From: Apiospora phragmitis
Lineage: Eukaryota > Ascomycota > Sordariomycetes > Amphisphaeriales > Apiosporaceae
Direction of reading: 5' to 3'
Length of the DNA stretch: 64,000 nt
Assembly: GCA_038363925.1 (NCBI GenBank)
Contig: JAQQWL010000011.1
Coordinates: 1,240,001-1,304,000, forward strand
Both the position numbers and the translations under genes were made by a program. The notes beneath the pieces are model-generated. The model ran no database searches, was not told the origin of the DNA, and saw only the letters and a list, made by a program, of their open reading frames with translations. Shown here in pieces: positions 12,719-23,859 of the stretch (position 1 is its first letter; every line of letters starts with the position of its first letter).

Positions 12719-14238
12719 ATGCTGTCGCGTCGGCTTCTCAATCGAGGCCATTGTCGCCCGCTGCTTGCCGCCACCGATAAACCCGCGCGCGCGACTCACG
12801 GGGTCCGGTTCATCTCCGGCGGCGGCGGCCCAAAGCCAAGCAGTCCTGCCATCACCACGTCTGTCGGCCTACTGGCCGGCGCTGGGCTGAGCTGGGCGTA
12901 CGTTGAATGGAGTGGTGGTGCTTCCAAGCTGTCACCTGCTGTCGCCGCAGAGCTCTGGCCCACAAATGGTGTCCCCAATCTCGACAACCAAGGACAGGGA
13001 TGGCGCGCAGACGAGGTCAAGTACGCGCCGGCGCCGTCGGCCGAGAACATCACCAAGATGCTCAACGAGAGTGCATCTTCGTATGCTGCGGGGGCGGTCA
13101 GCAATGTGGCTAACTACGACGTTGCCCAGCTGGCATCCAACAGCCCGTGTGAGGACGCCTACGTGCACGGCAGATTCTCGAGTCCCTGGGGCGGCAACGG
13201 CGACGGCGAGGAGGACTGGATGGCCTGGGCCGTCTTCGACGGCCATTGCGGGTGGCAGACCTCGACGCTGCTCACCAAACAGCTGATGCCGTTCGTGCAG
13301 AAGGCGCTGCGGGACATCAACAAGGAAAACCCGACCGATGCCGAGATCCAACAGGCTCTGCAGACCGCCTTCACCAAGCTGGACGACATGCTCATCACGA
13401 GCGCCAAGGCGACTATCGAGGGCGACCATTCGTTCCCGACAAGATCCGGCGGCTTGAGCCGGCCTTCGCGGGTTCCTGCGTCCTGCTGGCACTGTATAAC
13501 CCCACCAGTAAATCGCTACACATCGCTTCTACCGGCGATTGCCGCGCTGTCGTGGGCAGCAAGGACGTGGATAACAACAAGTGGGCGGCGACGTTCGAGA
13601 CGGTCGACCAGACCGGTGCGAGTGAAGACGAGAAGGCCAGGATCCGGAAGCAGTTCCCCGACGAGCCGGATATCCTCGCCGGCGGCCGGATCTGGGGCAT
13701 GCAACCGGCGCGCACGTTCGGAGACGGCGGTTGGAAGTGGGATAAGGACCTGCGCGCTCGGCTTAGGAGAGAGTACAACGCCACCGCCCTTCCCTCGTCT
13801 GTTAGGTACAGCGGGTACAAGACGGGGCCCTACCTGACGGCCCTGCCCGTGGTGACGACGGTCAAGCTGCCCGAGGCGCCCAGCTTCATGATCCTGGCGA
13901 CGGACGGTCTCTGGGACACCATGTCGAGCGAGGAGGCTGTCGATCTGGTGGGCCGGTGGTGCGACTGGAAGAAGGATCCCAAGGGCAAAAGGTTTTCTTC
14001 GACGGCGTCGACGACTGGCACACAGACGCCCACCGTGTTCGGCGACATAGCCTGCCGGTACGACAGCGACTTCAGCACTTTCCAGGACCCCAACGCCGCC
14101 GTCCACCTGATGCGCAACGGGCTCGGAGGTGCTCGTGATGAGCTCGTGCGCGGCGCGCTTGCGTTCATCAGCCCCGCCGCCAGATATATCCGGGATGACA
14201 TGACAGTACAAGTCGTATTCTTTGGGGACAACAAATAG
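12719..14238 (+). CDS. Mitochondrial PP2C phosphatase (pyruvate dehydrogenase phosphatase / Ptc5 type)
   Basis: PPM-family Ser/Thr phosphatase, probably acting on the mitochondrial pyruvate dehydrogenase E1 subunit (inferred from family). The ATG at 12719 begins a presequence (MLSRRLLNRGHCRPLL, Arg-rich, no acidic residues), followed by a hydrophobic segment (TTSVGLLAGAGLSWAYVEW), as in inner-membrane Ptc5-type enzymes. PP2C motifs in order: SNSPCEDAYVHGRF, AVFDGHCGWQTS (metal-binding DGH, about residue 173), GSCVLLALYN, STGDCRAVVG, ARTFGDGGWKWD, ATDGLWDTMSSEEAV, and DDMTVQVVFFG at the end. About 506 aa, usual length. The frame shifts at C3 13435-13437: FP|DKIRRLEPAFAGSC needs one more C. No intron is needed. 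Expressed alone; convergent with the next gene. Confidence 0.88.
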
Positions 14239-14776
14239 GAAGGGTGTATGGCTCTCGAGGGATTAAGGCTTATATGAAGAGATGAGAACAAAAAGACGAA
14301 ACGGTTGTCAGAGGAGTTGAAAAAGACTACCTAGTATGTACTTTAGCCATGCGATTGTATCAGTGGTCTGGGATGGCTGGTTCGTGGAAAATGCATATTA
14401 TACCCTTACTCAGTTAAGACTATGAACATCTGCTTAACCTGTCCTTGGGACTAATCTTTGGAAACTGTATACGACTAACAACTCTCAGCTTCGCTGCTCT
14501 TATCGCGGTTTGAATACACTATGGCGCAAGAGCAACAAATAATGTAGCCTAGTATTTGTCCGTTACTAACGTAGCTACTCTGAACTGCCCCCTTTCTCCA
14601 GCCCACCTCCTGGAGCAATCATAGTCATTGCCTGTTTTCCGCCAGAATTCCATCAACAACAAGCCCCAAAATGGAACGTCCATACGAAAGAGCCGACGCA
14701 CTGATCCAATAAAGCAGCGCTGTTCTCTCTTCCTTGCACACAGACAAACACATATATATCTGCTGACACGTCCACT
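14239..14776. other. Convergent 3' intergenic region
   Basis: AT-rich, holds the 3' ends of the phosphatase and the membrane-protein genes. No coding content or RNA recognised. Confidence 0.5.
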
Positions 14777-16232
14777 TTACTGCACCTTCTTCGCAGCAGC
14801 AGCAGCCTGAACCGGCGCCCCGCCGATCTTGAGCGGCTCGTCCTCCTCGAGCACGACCTGCTCGCGATCCCACAACAGCGCGACGGCGGGGCGTAGGCGC
14901 CGCCCACGACGAACCAGAAGGCAACCTTGCGCCCCAGCGCGAGCGGGCCCAGGGGCGCCTTCACCGTCGTCTGGTGCAGGTAGGCGGCCCAGAGCAGGAA
15001 CGGGACGACGCCGACCAGCATGTCGTAGCGGAGGAAGTGGGCGCCCGCCTGTGCCACGCCGGTGTAATAGGCGACGCCGCCGCTGCCGCCGTCGACGGCG
15101 GCAGTAACGGTGGGCGGGGCGAAGGGCGACGCGGGCACGAAGATGCCGGCGAACGAGGCCGTCTCGAAGAGGCGGGCGTACGCGCCGGGAGGTAGAAGAA
15201 GGACGTCGCGTGGGCGGCGAGCCAGGCGCGCACGGCCGCGGGCGCGAGCGAGACGGCGACGATGGGCGCGTGGGCGCCGACGCAGACGGTCAGGGCGAAC
15301 TGGTACACGCCCGCGACGGCGGTGAGGTAGCCGCGGCCGAGGGCGGCGGGGCGGCCGCGGCCGTCGACGGGCAGCAGGGAGCCGAACAGGAAGGCGCACA
15401 GCGGGTTCAGGAAGGCCTGCAGGCAGACGCTCCAGAGAGGGAAGAACTGCCAGAGCGCGATGGCCTTGTAGTGCGCCGACGCGGAGGCGGTCAGCCCCCC
15501 GAACAACACGCCGCCGCCCGAGGCCGGAGCGCTCATGATGACCGCGGGCAGGGTGTCGGTCAGGGTCACGACCGCGGGCAGCAGGGTCATGTCCCAGAGC
15601 AGGACGAAGAGGGCGCGGCGGGCCCGCGGGCCGTCGCCGGGGGCGAGCGCGGCCACGGGGCTCGTGAGCAGGTGCAGGGCCAGGTACAGGGGCCCCACGA
15701 CGGTCCAGGTGCCGAGCTGGCACAGCAGGCCTGCGAGGCCGACGTAGCTGACGAGGCGGCCGCGGTTGCCGACGCGCAGCGACTCGAGCAGCAGCATGGC
15801 CCACGCGGCGATGAACTGGGCCATGGCCCAGACGTAGAACAGGTAACTATCCCAATCGACTACTGTGTTGTTGTCACCGTTGGTGTTGGCACTGTTGGCG
15901 CCGTCGATGATGGCCGAGAAGAAGGCCACGAGCGTGCTGAGCGTGCCGTCCACGGGCGCCAGGCCGCACCAGTGGCGCTTGAAAGGCGCCGGTCCGCCCG
16001 GGAAGGACGCCCGATCGCCGGCGACGGCGGCTTTGATCAGCGCGCCTAGGCCCGTCTTCTGCAGCGAGCCCAGGGTCGCCCAGCCGCCGAAGGCGCTGCA
16101 GGCGACGAAGACGGCGACCAGGGCATACTTGGTGCCGGATGCCTGCGGTGATGCAGAAATGTGGTGAGTTAACGTTGTTTATTGGTTTTTTCCGTCTGTA
16201 TACGTTCACACATGAGGCTGCTTGCTTACCAT
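14777..16232 (-). CDS. Polytopic integral membrane protein, unknown function
   Basis: About 456 aa with roughly nine or ten hydrophobic segments (for example KYALVAVFVACSAFGGWATL, YLFYVWAMAQFIAAWAMLLL, VAFWFVVGGAYAPAVALLW). It resembles a group of fungal membrane proteins found widely and sometimes near secondary-metabolite genes, with conserved phrases KRHWCGLAPVDGTLSTLVAFF and LESLRVGNRGR; I know no proven activity. Exon 1 is only the ATG (16232-16230); the intron 16229-16143 (GTAAGC...CGCAG) leads to exon 2 beginning ASGTKYAL. The frame breaks at G3 15187-15189 (YLP|GAYARLFETASFAG) and G4 14888-14891 (GGAYAP|AVALLWDREQVV); one extra base in each run restores the protein to its TAA at 14777. 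Codon use is very GC-rich. Strand-opposite frames of similar length are shadows. Confidence 0.75.
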
Positions 16233-16888
16233 TGTAGCAGAAAAAGGATTGGAACTTGGGCTTTCGTCGAATTGGACTCAAACCATTAGAGTAAAGTTGA
16301 GGAATATGAGACAGGCAGAGACGGCTTTCAGGCCCTTTGATATGTATATAGATGTAGTTCTAAATTGGCGAAAATAAAAGATCACTTTACACTGGAGAAT
16401 ATTTGTTTCTTATCTTCCTTCCTATTTCAGGCCAGTAATCAATGAAAATGAACCCTGCCCAACGCGGCGTCGCAGGTTCTGTTCTCCTTCGCGACCCCCA
16501 AAACGCTAAGATAAAACGAGACTGGAAATGTGGTGCGCGGGGCTCTCCTGGAGTAGAGTAGGACCTGCATATGCAATATATCTATTGTCCATCCGAACAT
16601 GGCGATTAACCCAGCAGTTCTCGTGCGAAACCCTGTAATTCTTTACATTTATAACACGACTGGCAGGGCTAAGATCATCAGTTCCAACATCTCCATAGGA
16701 AATTATCCATAATGCTAGTAGAGAAGTCGAAATATAAACGTTAGTCACCCTACAAGAATACCAACTCTCCATCAAGAATAGTGATAAATAGCATTTTACT
16801 TCTTACTTCTATTGTTTGGTCTATGAGTTTTACGGCATGATGTTTCCCAACCCTGCTGTCTGCTACTATACATATTCTATATGGTTTC
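16233..16888. other. Intergenic region
   Basis: Upstream region of the membrane-protein gene and 3' end of DUS1. AT-rich (16300-16860); no gene recognised. Confidence 0.5.
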
Positions 16889-18748
16889 TCAACCACAGAC
16901 GAGCTCGTCGCTCGTGAGGCCAGAAGCCTTGTCGTCCATAGGAGGCTCCTTGATAGCCTCCTTCCGATCGGGCTTGGGGAGTTCTTCCTCCGGGACCTTG
17001 CTGCTGCTGTCTAGTGGTGCGGCCACGGCAGCGGCGTTCTGCGCCTTCTGCTGCTGCTGCTGCTGCTGCTTTTGTTCTTCTTCCATCATCTTCTTCTTGT
17101 CCTTTTTGCTCAGGCTCAGCGCGCCCTTCGCGAGCGCCTCCTTGGGCAACGGCCGCACAATGGGCTGGACGACCCACCAGGGCCGCTTGCACTGCTTGAC
17201 CGTGGCCACGGAGCTCTCGGGATCGTAATCAGGATCCTCTTCCTCCACCTCGGCCTCGGCCTCGGCCTCAGCCTTTTTCTCCTTTCCTTTGTTGTCGCCG
17301 TTGGCCGCCGAGGGCGGCGCTTTCACGGCCGCCAGATCCGCCTCGATGCTTTGGCCGTCCGCCTTTTCGTACTCGACCAGGTCCTCGGCGACTCGGTGCT
17401 CCACCTTGTCCAAGACGTCTTCGAAGGCCGCCATGTCGCCCGGTCTGGCTCGGGCCAGGGCGTCGCGGATGTCGGTGTGCTTCGAAACGAAGTGCCGCAG
17501 CAAGTGGAATAGATGCGGGCGCATCGCCAGCAGGTTGGAGTCGGTGCACGCCTTCGGCTTACCGCCGCCGCCGCCTTCCTTCTTCCGCTTCTTCCGCGCC
17601 GGGCCTTCCTCCTCGGCGTCCTCGCCCTCGTCCGCCGCCTTTTCGTTCTTCTTTGAGAACCACACCAGACTCGTCATCGCCGATGACGAACAGCGGCCTC
17701 CGCGACGGCGGCTCCTGCTGCAGCACGTGCTGGTGGATGATGTTCATGTAGCGACGGAACACCGCGTCGACGCGGTACCCGCCGCGGCCGTCCTTGCCCC
17801 GCCAGTACTCGCGCCCCTCCTGGCCGACGGGCGGCGCCGCGCCGAAGATGGCCGGGTCGCTGAGGTTGCCCTCGGCGCTCATGACGGCGTCGGCCCCCGT
17901 GGCCTCGAGACACTTGTCCACGTCGCCCGGCTGCAGGACGTTGCCGTTCGCGAAGATGACCGTGTCCCGCGGCAAGTTCTCGCGCAGGTACCGGATGAAG
18001 GACCAGTCGGCGACGCCCGTCAGGTGGCCCTTCTGCTCGCGCCGTCGGCCGTGGACCGTGATGATGCTCGCGCCCGCATTCAGCACGTTCTGCGCGTAGG
18101 CCAGGGTCTGTTCTTTCGTCTCGAGGACGCGGATCTTGGCGGTCACGGGGATCGGCAGGTTGTTGTGGAGGTTGTTGATGAGGCAGAAGATCAGGTCCTG
18201 GTCCTCCTGTAGGAAGGCGCCGTAGTGGCCCTTCCGGGCGATGCCCTGCGGGCAGCCCAGGTTCAGGTCGATGGCGTCGCAGTAGGGCGCGGCGTGTCGC
18301 GCGGCCGCGAGGAGGTGGGCGGGGTCGTTGGCGCAGAACTGCACGAACAGGGACGGTCGAAGGCCGGGTTGCCGTCGAGGTGCAGGGCCGTGTCTTCAGC
18401 GGAGACGGTGGATTGGAAATGCGACTCGCGGTATTTGGGCGTCTCCTCGAAGAGGCGGGCGTGGAACATGGGGGTGTAGGCGAGGAGTTTGGCGTTCTCG
18501 GCGGGCGTCATGAAGGAACGGGTGAGCATCCGCCAGGCCTGCAATTACCATTGTCGCATCGAGTTAGTCACAGTGCATCATTCGCAGCAGAATTGTCATG
18601 GGCATACAAATTCGGACTGATCCACCATCGGGGCCACAACGAACTTGGGACTGCCTATGCTCTCATAGAACGCCCTGCCATGGAGTTTTGGCTTGGTCGC
18701 AGTCGCAGTCGCTGCGACGGCAGGGTTGGCGTTGGCATTGGAGGCCAT
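16889..18748 (-). CDS. DUS1: tRNA-dihydrouridine(16/17) synthase DUS1
   Basis: FMN- and NADPH-dependent enzyme that reduces uridine to dihydrouridine at positions 16/17 of the tRNA D-loop. Exon 1 18748-18608 encodes an Ala/Thr-rich start then KFVVAPMVDQSEF; intron 18607-18539 (GTATGC...TGCAG); exon 2 continues AWRMLTRSFMTPAENAKLLAYTP without a gap. TIM-barrel motifs: AIDLNLGCPQGIARKGHYGA (about residues 138-157, with the family's conserved Cys), PVTAKIRV, ITVHGRRREQKG, FANGNVLQPGDVDKCLE, DAVMSAEGNLSDP. The C-terminal part (KPKACTDSNLLAMRPHLFHLL) is the usual DUS1 helical extension; it is followed by an acidic/Lys-rich region, a Q7 run and the end at 16889. Frame breaks: G3 18350-18352 (DRP|LFVQFCANDP) and near T4 17641-17644 at the barrel/tail junction. 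Confidence 0.93.
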
Positions 18749-20666
18749 ACTGGCGAAGCCTCTGACCAGCACTCTCCAGTTTGGGGCAGCCCCGCGAAAA
18801 CTGAGCTTCCGAACGACCTCCAGATTGGCCTTGTTGGCTTTGTTCGTGTCGTTGACAGACGCGGAAGCGAGGTTGTCCGTTGTCGTGTGATCGCGATTAT
18901 CCTTATCTTCTTCTGCTTCTCGAACTTTTTTTCTTGGGGATGGACTGGCGCAGCCTTATTTGGTGGGGTCATCCCCGCTGTGGAGATCATCGCCCATCGC
19001 CACCCCGCATATCAAACCTTGGCCGTGACTCCACAGAGCCATACCTACTACCTTTAAAGAATGTTGTTATTGTAAAATTATATTATAGTACCCTATCCTT
19101 CTGAAAGGTCGTATAGCAGTAACCTCAGTGTTCGGTGTGAAGGCATTTGATAGTAAGTCCAATAGTAAACGCGGAACCATGACGCCTGACGCGAAAGTTG
19201 TGCTACTTGCACAATCGACAGGGTCCAGCATTGCACGCTGAGCTTCGGAAGCTGAGGACATGACTTGACCTCATGGCAAACTTAACGTGCGGCTAACCCC
19301 CTCGAACGAAACACCATGTTGCTTCAAACAGAAGTTGTTCATCCATGGCGTTTGGCTCAACAATAATACTGGTGAGCTGACACTGAACGATCCGAGCATC
19401 TCTTGCAAGCTCAAGTATCCACGTCTAATCAGTCTCGGTTGAATGGAAAGCCCCTCGGACAGGGGGACCAATCCTGGCTTGAACCCGTCGAAGTTATAGC
19501 AGCCACTATCGATTTCAAAGAAACATCAACTGTTGATGAGTACCTGTCGGCAGGGAAGTCGTTTTTACAAGTGGCCAAATGGCAAACGTGCTCATCCTGG
19601 TGTTTGAGAAGCGACACATGATATAGAGGATGAAAATACTGGAGTCTTTCACGGCTGAAGATGACAGACAGCCGACCATCTTGTCGCACGGTGTGTGCTC
19701 AGAGCGTATACCGTCCACAATGAAGGAATGCGCCACTTTGATTGGCTGTATTCACTAGTGGACTGCCGCATTCGGTATTTGGCGCTAGAACCTTGAAAAG
19801 GGGTTACATACGTTACAACCCACCGTCAAATTACAAGGCGTGCAAAGATAAGTAATACTGTAAACAGGTTTGATTAGGCAGTAGACTTGAGGAATCTCGT
19901 GGGAGGAAGGCTAAGACCTCCGTTCGGGCATGGCACACGGTAAGATCGATGCAAATTGCCTACACCATTATTGGTCGTGTAAGCACGGTAACTCATCTGA
20001 GGGATATACTTGTTCGCCATCTCTCCGTCTTCGAATACCTTGATGGATATAATATGTATCCTCCGCAGCGAGGGAAGTCCAGCATAGACAGCCCGGTGTA
20101 CTCATTGAGGGGCGCCGGGCGTTTCTCCAGTGTGACTACATGTATGGTGATATCTGCCACCATCTTTGGCTCGGGCGTCGGGCTCGCCCTTTGTTGCCAT
20201 CCGCAAGGAACAATTCCTCGCCACTCTGAAGCCATTGCCCATAGGTAGATGACAAGGGTCTGGTCCGGCTGTGTTATCCAGATTACTGACCAAATCGAAA
20301 CTCACTGACGTTGCCTGCAGTAGAGTACCATGATGAGCTCGCAGACGTGGCGTAGGAAAGGGGGGGCTGTATTTTTAGTTGGAAGTTTCATTGATACTTT
20401 AGTAATAGCAATGTACATTGAGACCTCAATTTGAGAACGAGAAAAGTCTAAAGGAATTGGAACACATCAAACATGCACACATAATCATGGGAAAGGGCAA
20501 ACGTGCCAGTAGTAAATACCTACCTAGGTAGCCTGCCCACAGATCTGCCTGCCCTCCTTGATGTAGGCCTGATGCTGCTGGTGGGTGGGGGGCACCAATG
20601 CCCCGGGAAACAGAAAAGGTCGGAAGGGTAAGGCTAAATATCTAAATTGACTGCTTTTCTCTCAAC
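18749..20666. other. Intergenic region upstream of DUS1
   Basis: About 1.9 kb with no recognisable coding sequence; short ORFs on both strands lack domains. Contains the DUS1 promoter at its left edge. A small CCTACCTAGGTAG-type element at about 20520 is a common type of intergenic repeat in such fungi. Confidence 0.45.
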
Positions 20667-20876
20667 GGTGGTCGAGCGGTATGGTTGGTGCGAGTCTCCC
20701 TTGATAGGCGATAGAATTAAGAACAGCCTATGAACCTGCAAGGACCTGCGGTAACCAACCCGCCCCCTACATAGGCTTCCTGTTCGAATCCAACCTATAC
20801 AAAACCAAAGACCTCTTGGTTGGCGTTTAGCATGTTAACAACCGTGGTTCGACCACCCGTCTTTCCTCTTTTTTTT
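20667..20876 (+). ncRNA. Candidate structured Pol III transcript
   Basis: No family is recognised. An A-box-like TGGTCGAGCGG at 20669-20679 and a B-box matching the GWTCRANNC consensus (GTTCGAATC, 20782-20790) are followed by a T8 run at 20869-20876, a possible Pol III terminator. Between them three stems nest: GGTGGTCGA 20667-20675 with TCGACCACC 20849-20857; GTATGGTTGG 20679-20688 with CCAACCTATAC 20790-20800 (one bulge); AGCCTATG 20725-20732 with CATAGGCT 20770-20777. GATAGGC at 20703-20709 can compete for the last one. It does not fold as an ordinary tRNA: the 7 bases before the A-box and those after the B-box arm are not complementary. It could be a tRNA-derived SINE relic or an unknown small RNA. 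Confidence 0.3.
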
Positions 20877-21061
20877 CTCTTTTGCTTTTACTCCTTTTCA
20901 CAGGTTTTTTGCTGTAGCGAGTCGTGGTTTTGGCCCAAGACTGACTGACATCTCGGGTGGCACGACTCACGTTCCTCTCACTGCTTGGTGACGACTTCAA
21001 ATCCACTGCCTAACTAACTAACTGTCAGCTGAGTCCAAAATGGATGGCGATGTCTTTTTAG

Positions 21062-21887
21062 GTGGCGCGAGATGATGCTACTTTACGTGTGAGTGTGTTA
21101 TGTGTACTGCCCGACCTGCCCCGACCTGCCAGTCACCCTGTCGAGAGTCTCATCCACGCTGCAAGAGTTTTACGGGTTGATTCGAGAAGACATGACATTT
21201 TACTAATAGATAACTCTGTCTGGATCAGTCCCTTCCACCAGATGCATTGGGAGAGCTTGCTAACGTCGGCTGAGCGAACGATGCTGGGTGCCAGCATTCT
21301 TCACTCGGTCCTCGCCGACGCACAAACGCCCCTGGACTTCATCATGACAAGTGCGGCATCTGGCATTCTCGGCACCCCTTGGCCAGAGAAAGTACACTAC
21401 CGCTACCAGTACACATCTCCAACTCCACGTACCGTCACCGCAACGGCATCCAACAAGGGCCGCGCGACCTCGGCCATTCTTGTCCACGATCTTGGCCATG
21501 TGGGCACCATCTTCCGAAAACGACGCCGAGTTGAGCGATTCGCTCTCCAACGGAAAGGGCGGTATGACAGTATGTACGACGCCATTGACGAAGATTCCTG
21601 GCTGGTTGGCTCCGGGCGCTTCAAGGCGTCGATCACTCTCGTATAGCTTCGACCGAGTCGCAAGACCACGCCGCCGTCGTCGTCATCATCCGCGACTCCG
21701 ATCACACCCCACACCAACGCCGCCCCCTGAAGGCCGCCCCGAGGAGACCCGCCTCAGATGCCACGTCATTCTGGACACGGAGAATACCCGCTTCGGGCAC
21801 ACCGTTTTGACCGACATGACCACCGCGAGCGCGTTGCGCCGTCCACGCGGCAGCGGGTGGACAGAGCAAGCGCCTTGGCTACTATAG
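21062..21887 (+). other. Unrecognised, possibly degraded coding region
   Basis: A 194-codon frame from 21062 and an overlapping frame to 21887 look partly protein-like (for example ISPFHQMHWESLLTSAERTM, then TRLRCHVILDTENTRFGHTV in another frame), with a continuation up to about 22010. No single frame carries the whole and no domain is recognised. It could be a short gene with indels, a dead gene or chance. No function is proposed. Confidence 0.2.
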
Positions 21888-21999
21888 GCGGTGACAGCTT
21901 CGGCAGTCTGGAGTGCTATTGCCAAACACTTACTTGATCGAATGAAAAAAAGAAACTGGCAACGCGTGCTCCTCCGGGACAAGGATGGTTTCCAAGGCT

Positions 22000-23859
22000 G
22001 GTGTACGACCAGTGTACGGATTACGGGATCGACAATTTGATCAGCGCAATGCTGGCGAACCAGCTATTTGGTGAGTAAAAGCTTGGTATATATTCTCTTA
22101 CAACAGCTCTTGAGTCCAGTTTGCGGCTCAAGTCTGTGCTTATGGTGGGGATGCTACTGGATGAGCAAACCCCAGATGATATGACGACAGACAGAAAATA
22201 CAAGGGGCTTATGTCTGAGCATCATAGTGTTTATGTGTGGCATGTTAGTTGTTCCTGTCTTCTCTACCTATGTCGCATCTGTTATTCTCTTTACACCCGC
22301 GGCACATAAGTCGAGAAAGCGTTCTATACCTTAGGTAGACTACCTACACGATTGTAGTTCAAATACGGTAATGTCCACTACGTACGTAGCGTTTAAGACA
22401 TGACGCGGTAACTTGGATAAGCACATGCTAGTACATAGTCCGTTTTCCAAAGATACATGTACTCCGCAGCCACTGCTTCTTTTCCATGTGGCAGGTTAAA
22501 TAAAGTACATACATTAGCTGGTTTCTTTCGAACCCCCCTTAGATAGTAGCCCCGATCGGTGGCCGGTGTCACACACCCAATGGGGTAGATGATGCTCTCT
22601 CCCTTACCTCGTATCTGGTTGCCGGGTAAAGTCCATCCACACACGTCCTCTTCTTCCTCTCCTCGCCTCTCCATGCCTCTACTTTAGCCGCAGGATTTAG
22701 CTCAGGTTAGAGTCTTGTCCCCAAACCCAGGGTCGTATCGAATAAGCTCTCTCCGCTTGGCTACTGCAAGAGGAGCGATGTCACAGTGCACGATAAGAGC
22801 ACGGAAACAGAGGGAGAATTGCAGAATGAGGCGGAAAGACCCTCGATGCTGTTTGTCTCGGTGGGGGAAGCCCCATGGAGTAGGTAGCAGTATAGTCGAC
22901 AAAGCTTGGAAACGTTGTCGTAAAACCTTGGCAATCCCTGTCCTTTGGAAGCTATAAGACCCTGATTATATAAGGATACCGAAATTGTGAACCCAACCCT
23001 GGGTTATGCGCTGTCTACGCTAGCAAAGCTTCGTCAACCTCAAAAGAAACCGGTCGTCCTTTTCTTGCTACGACTAACGACTACGACTACGACCATGGCT
23101 GTGGCCGACAGTACAACTGTAGATCTCTCGGTGCGGAGAAATGGACATCTCTGGCAACAACCGCGGTAGCCCTGGTAAATTTAGATACATAGACGGACCA
23201 AAATCTCCAACCAATTTGTTACGGGGCGAGATAAGGTCACTCCTCCGGCGGGATGGCCTTAGTTCCAGTACACCGCTGCTGTTGGCCAGGACAAGGGTCG
23301 ACAAGGGGTGGTATACAGAGAAGCACATGTCTCAGATCGATTCATGGATCATCGCGTTGCTGGAGTTTGGTATCAATCTTGGTTCGTTCCTACAACGCAA
23401 CCGCCTGCAACCGCCCACAACCCGCACACAACATGATTCTGGATGTGGTGCACCAATAGAGCCCGAGATATATTTTGCTGCTGAATTCTCTAATAGCAGC
23501 CCCGCCAGCTGGATTTCGTTGTGCACCACCAAGTGAATGAGAGCTCTGTTATCCGTCCAAGTGATTGCTCCTCCGACATTACTATGATACTGCCGTAGCT
23601 GCCTGGAATGCTGTAGACATTTGCTCTTTTCTTCTCTGCTCTTCTCAAGTCCAAAAGGCATGGCTGAAATCATCCCATCACAAAAATTCGAAAGAAAGAA
23701 CGCCGTGACACCTTACTATGCTGACCTAGTACAACGCCTTTTTGAGGTGTAAGAGTCTGTCGAAATACAGGATCTGCAGGTCTGTCCGACCACTGAATCG
23801 AGAAATGAAGAAACGGCTTGCTTGTCGAGCGAAATCACCATTTGAGATGCTTGTCGTTA
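22000..23859. other. Intergenic region
   Basis: No gene recognised. Short frames on the plus strand at 23141-23536 and elsewhere show no family. Its right end borders the 3' end of the BNI4-like gene. Confidence 0.45.

Noticed and set aside
14829..16049. Long plus-strand frames opposite the membrane-protein gene
   Set aside because: GC-rich shadow frames; the minus strand shows membrane helices, conserved phrases and a proper intron.
20667..20800. Intron-containing tRNA gene
   Set aside because: A- and B-box-like sequences are present but acceptor arms do not pair and no anticodon arm can be drawn; kept only as an unclassified RNA candidate.
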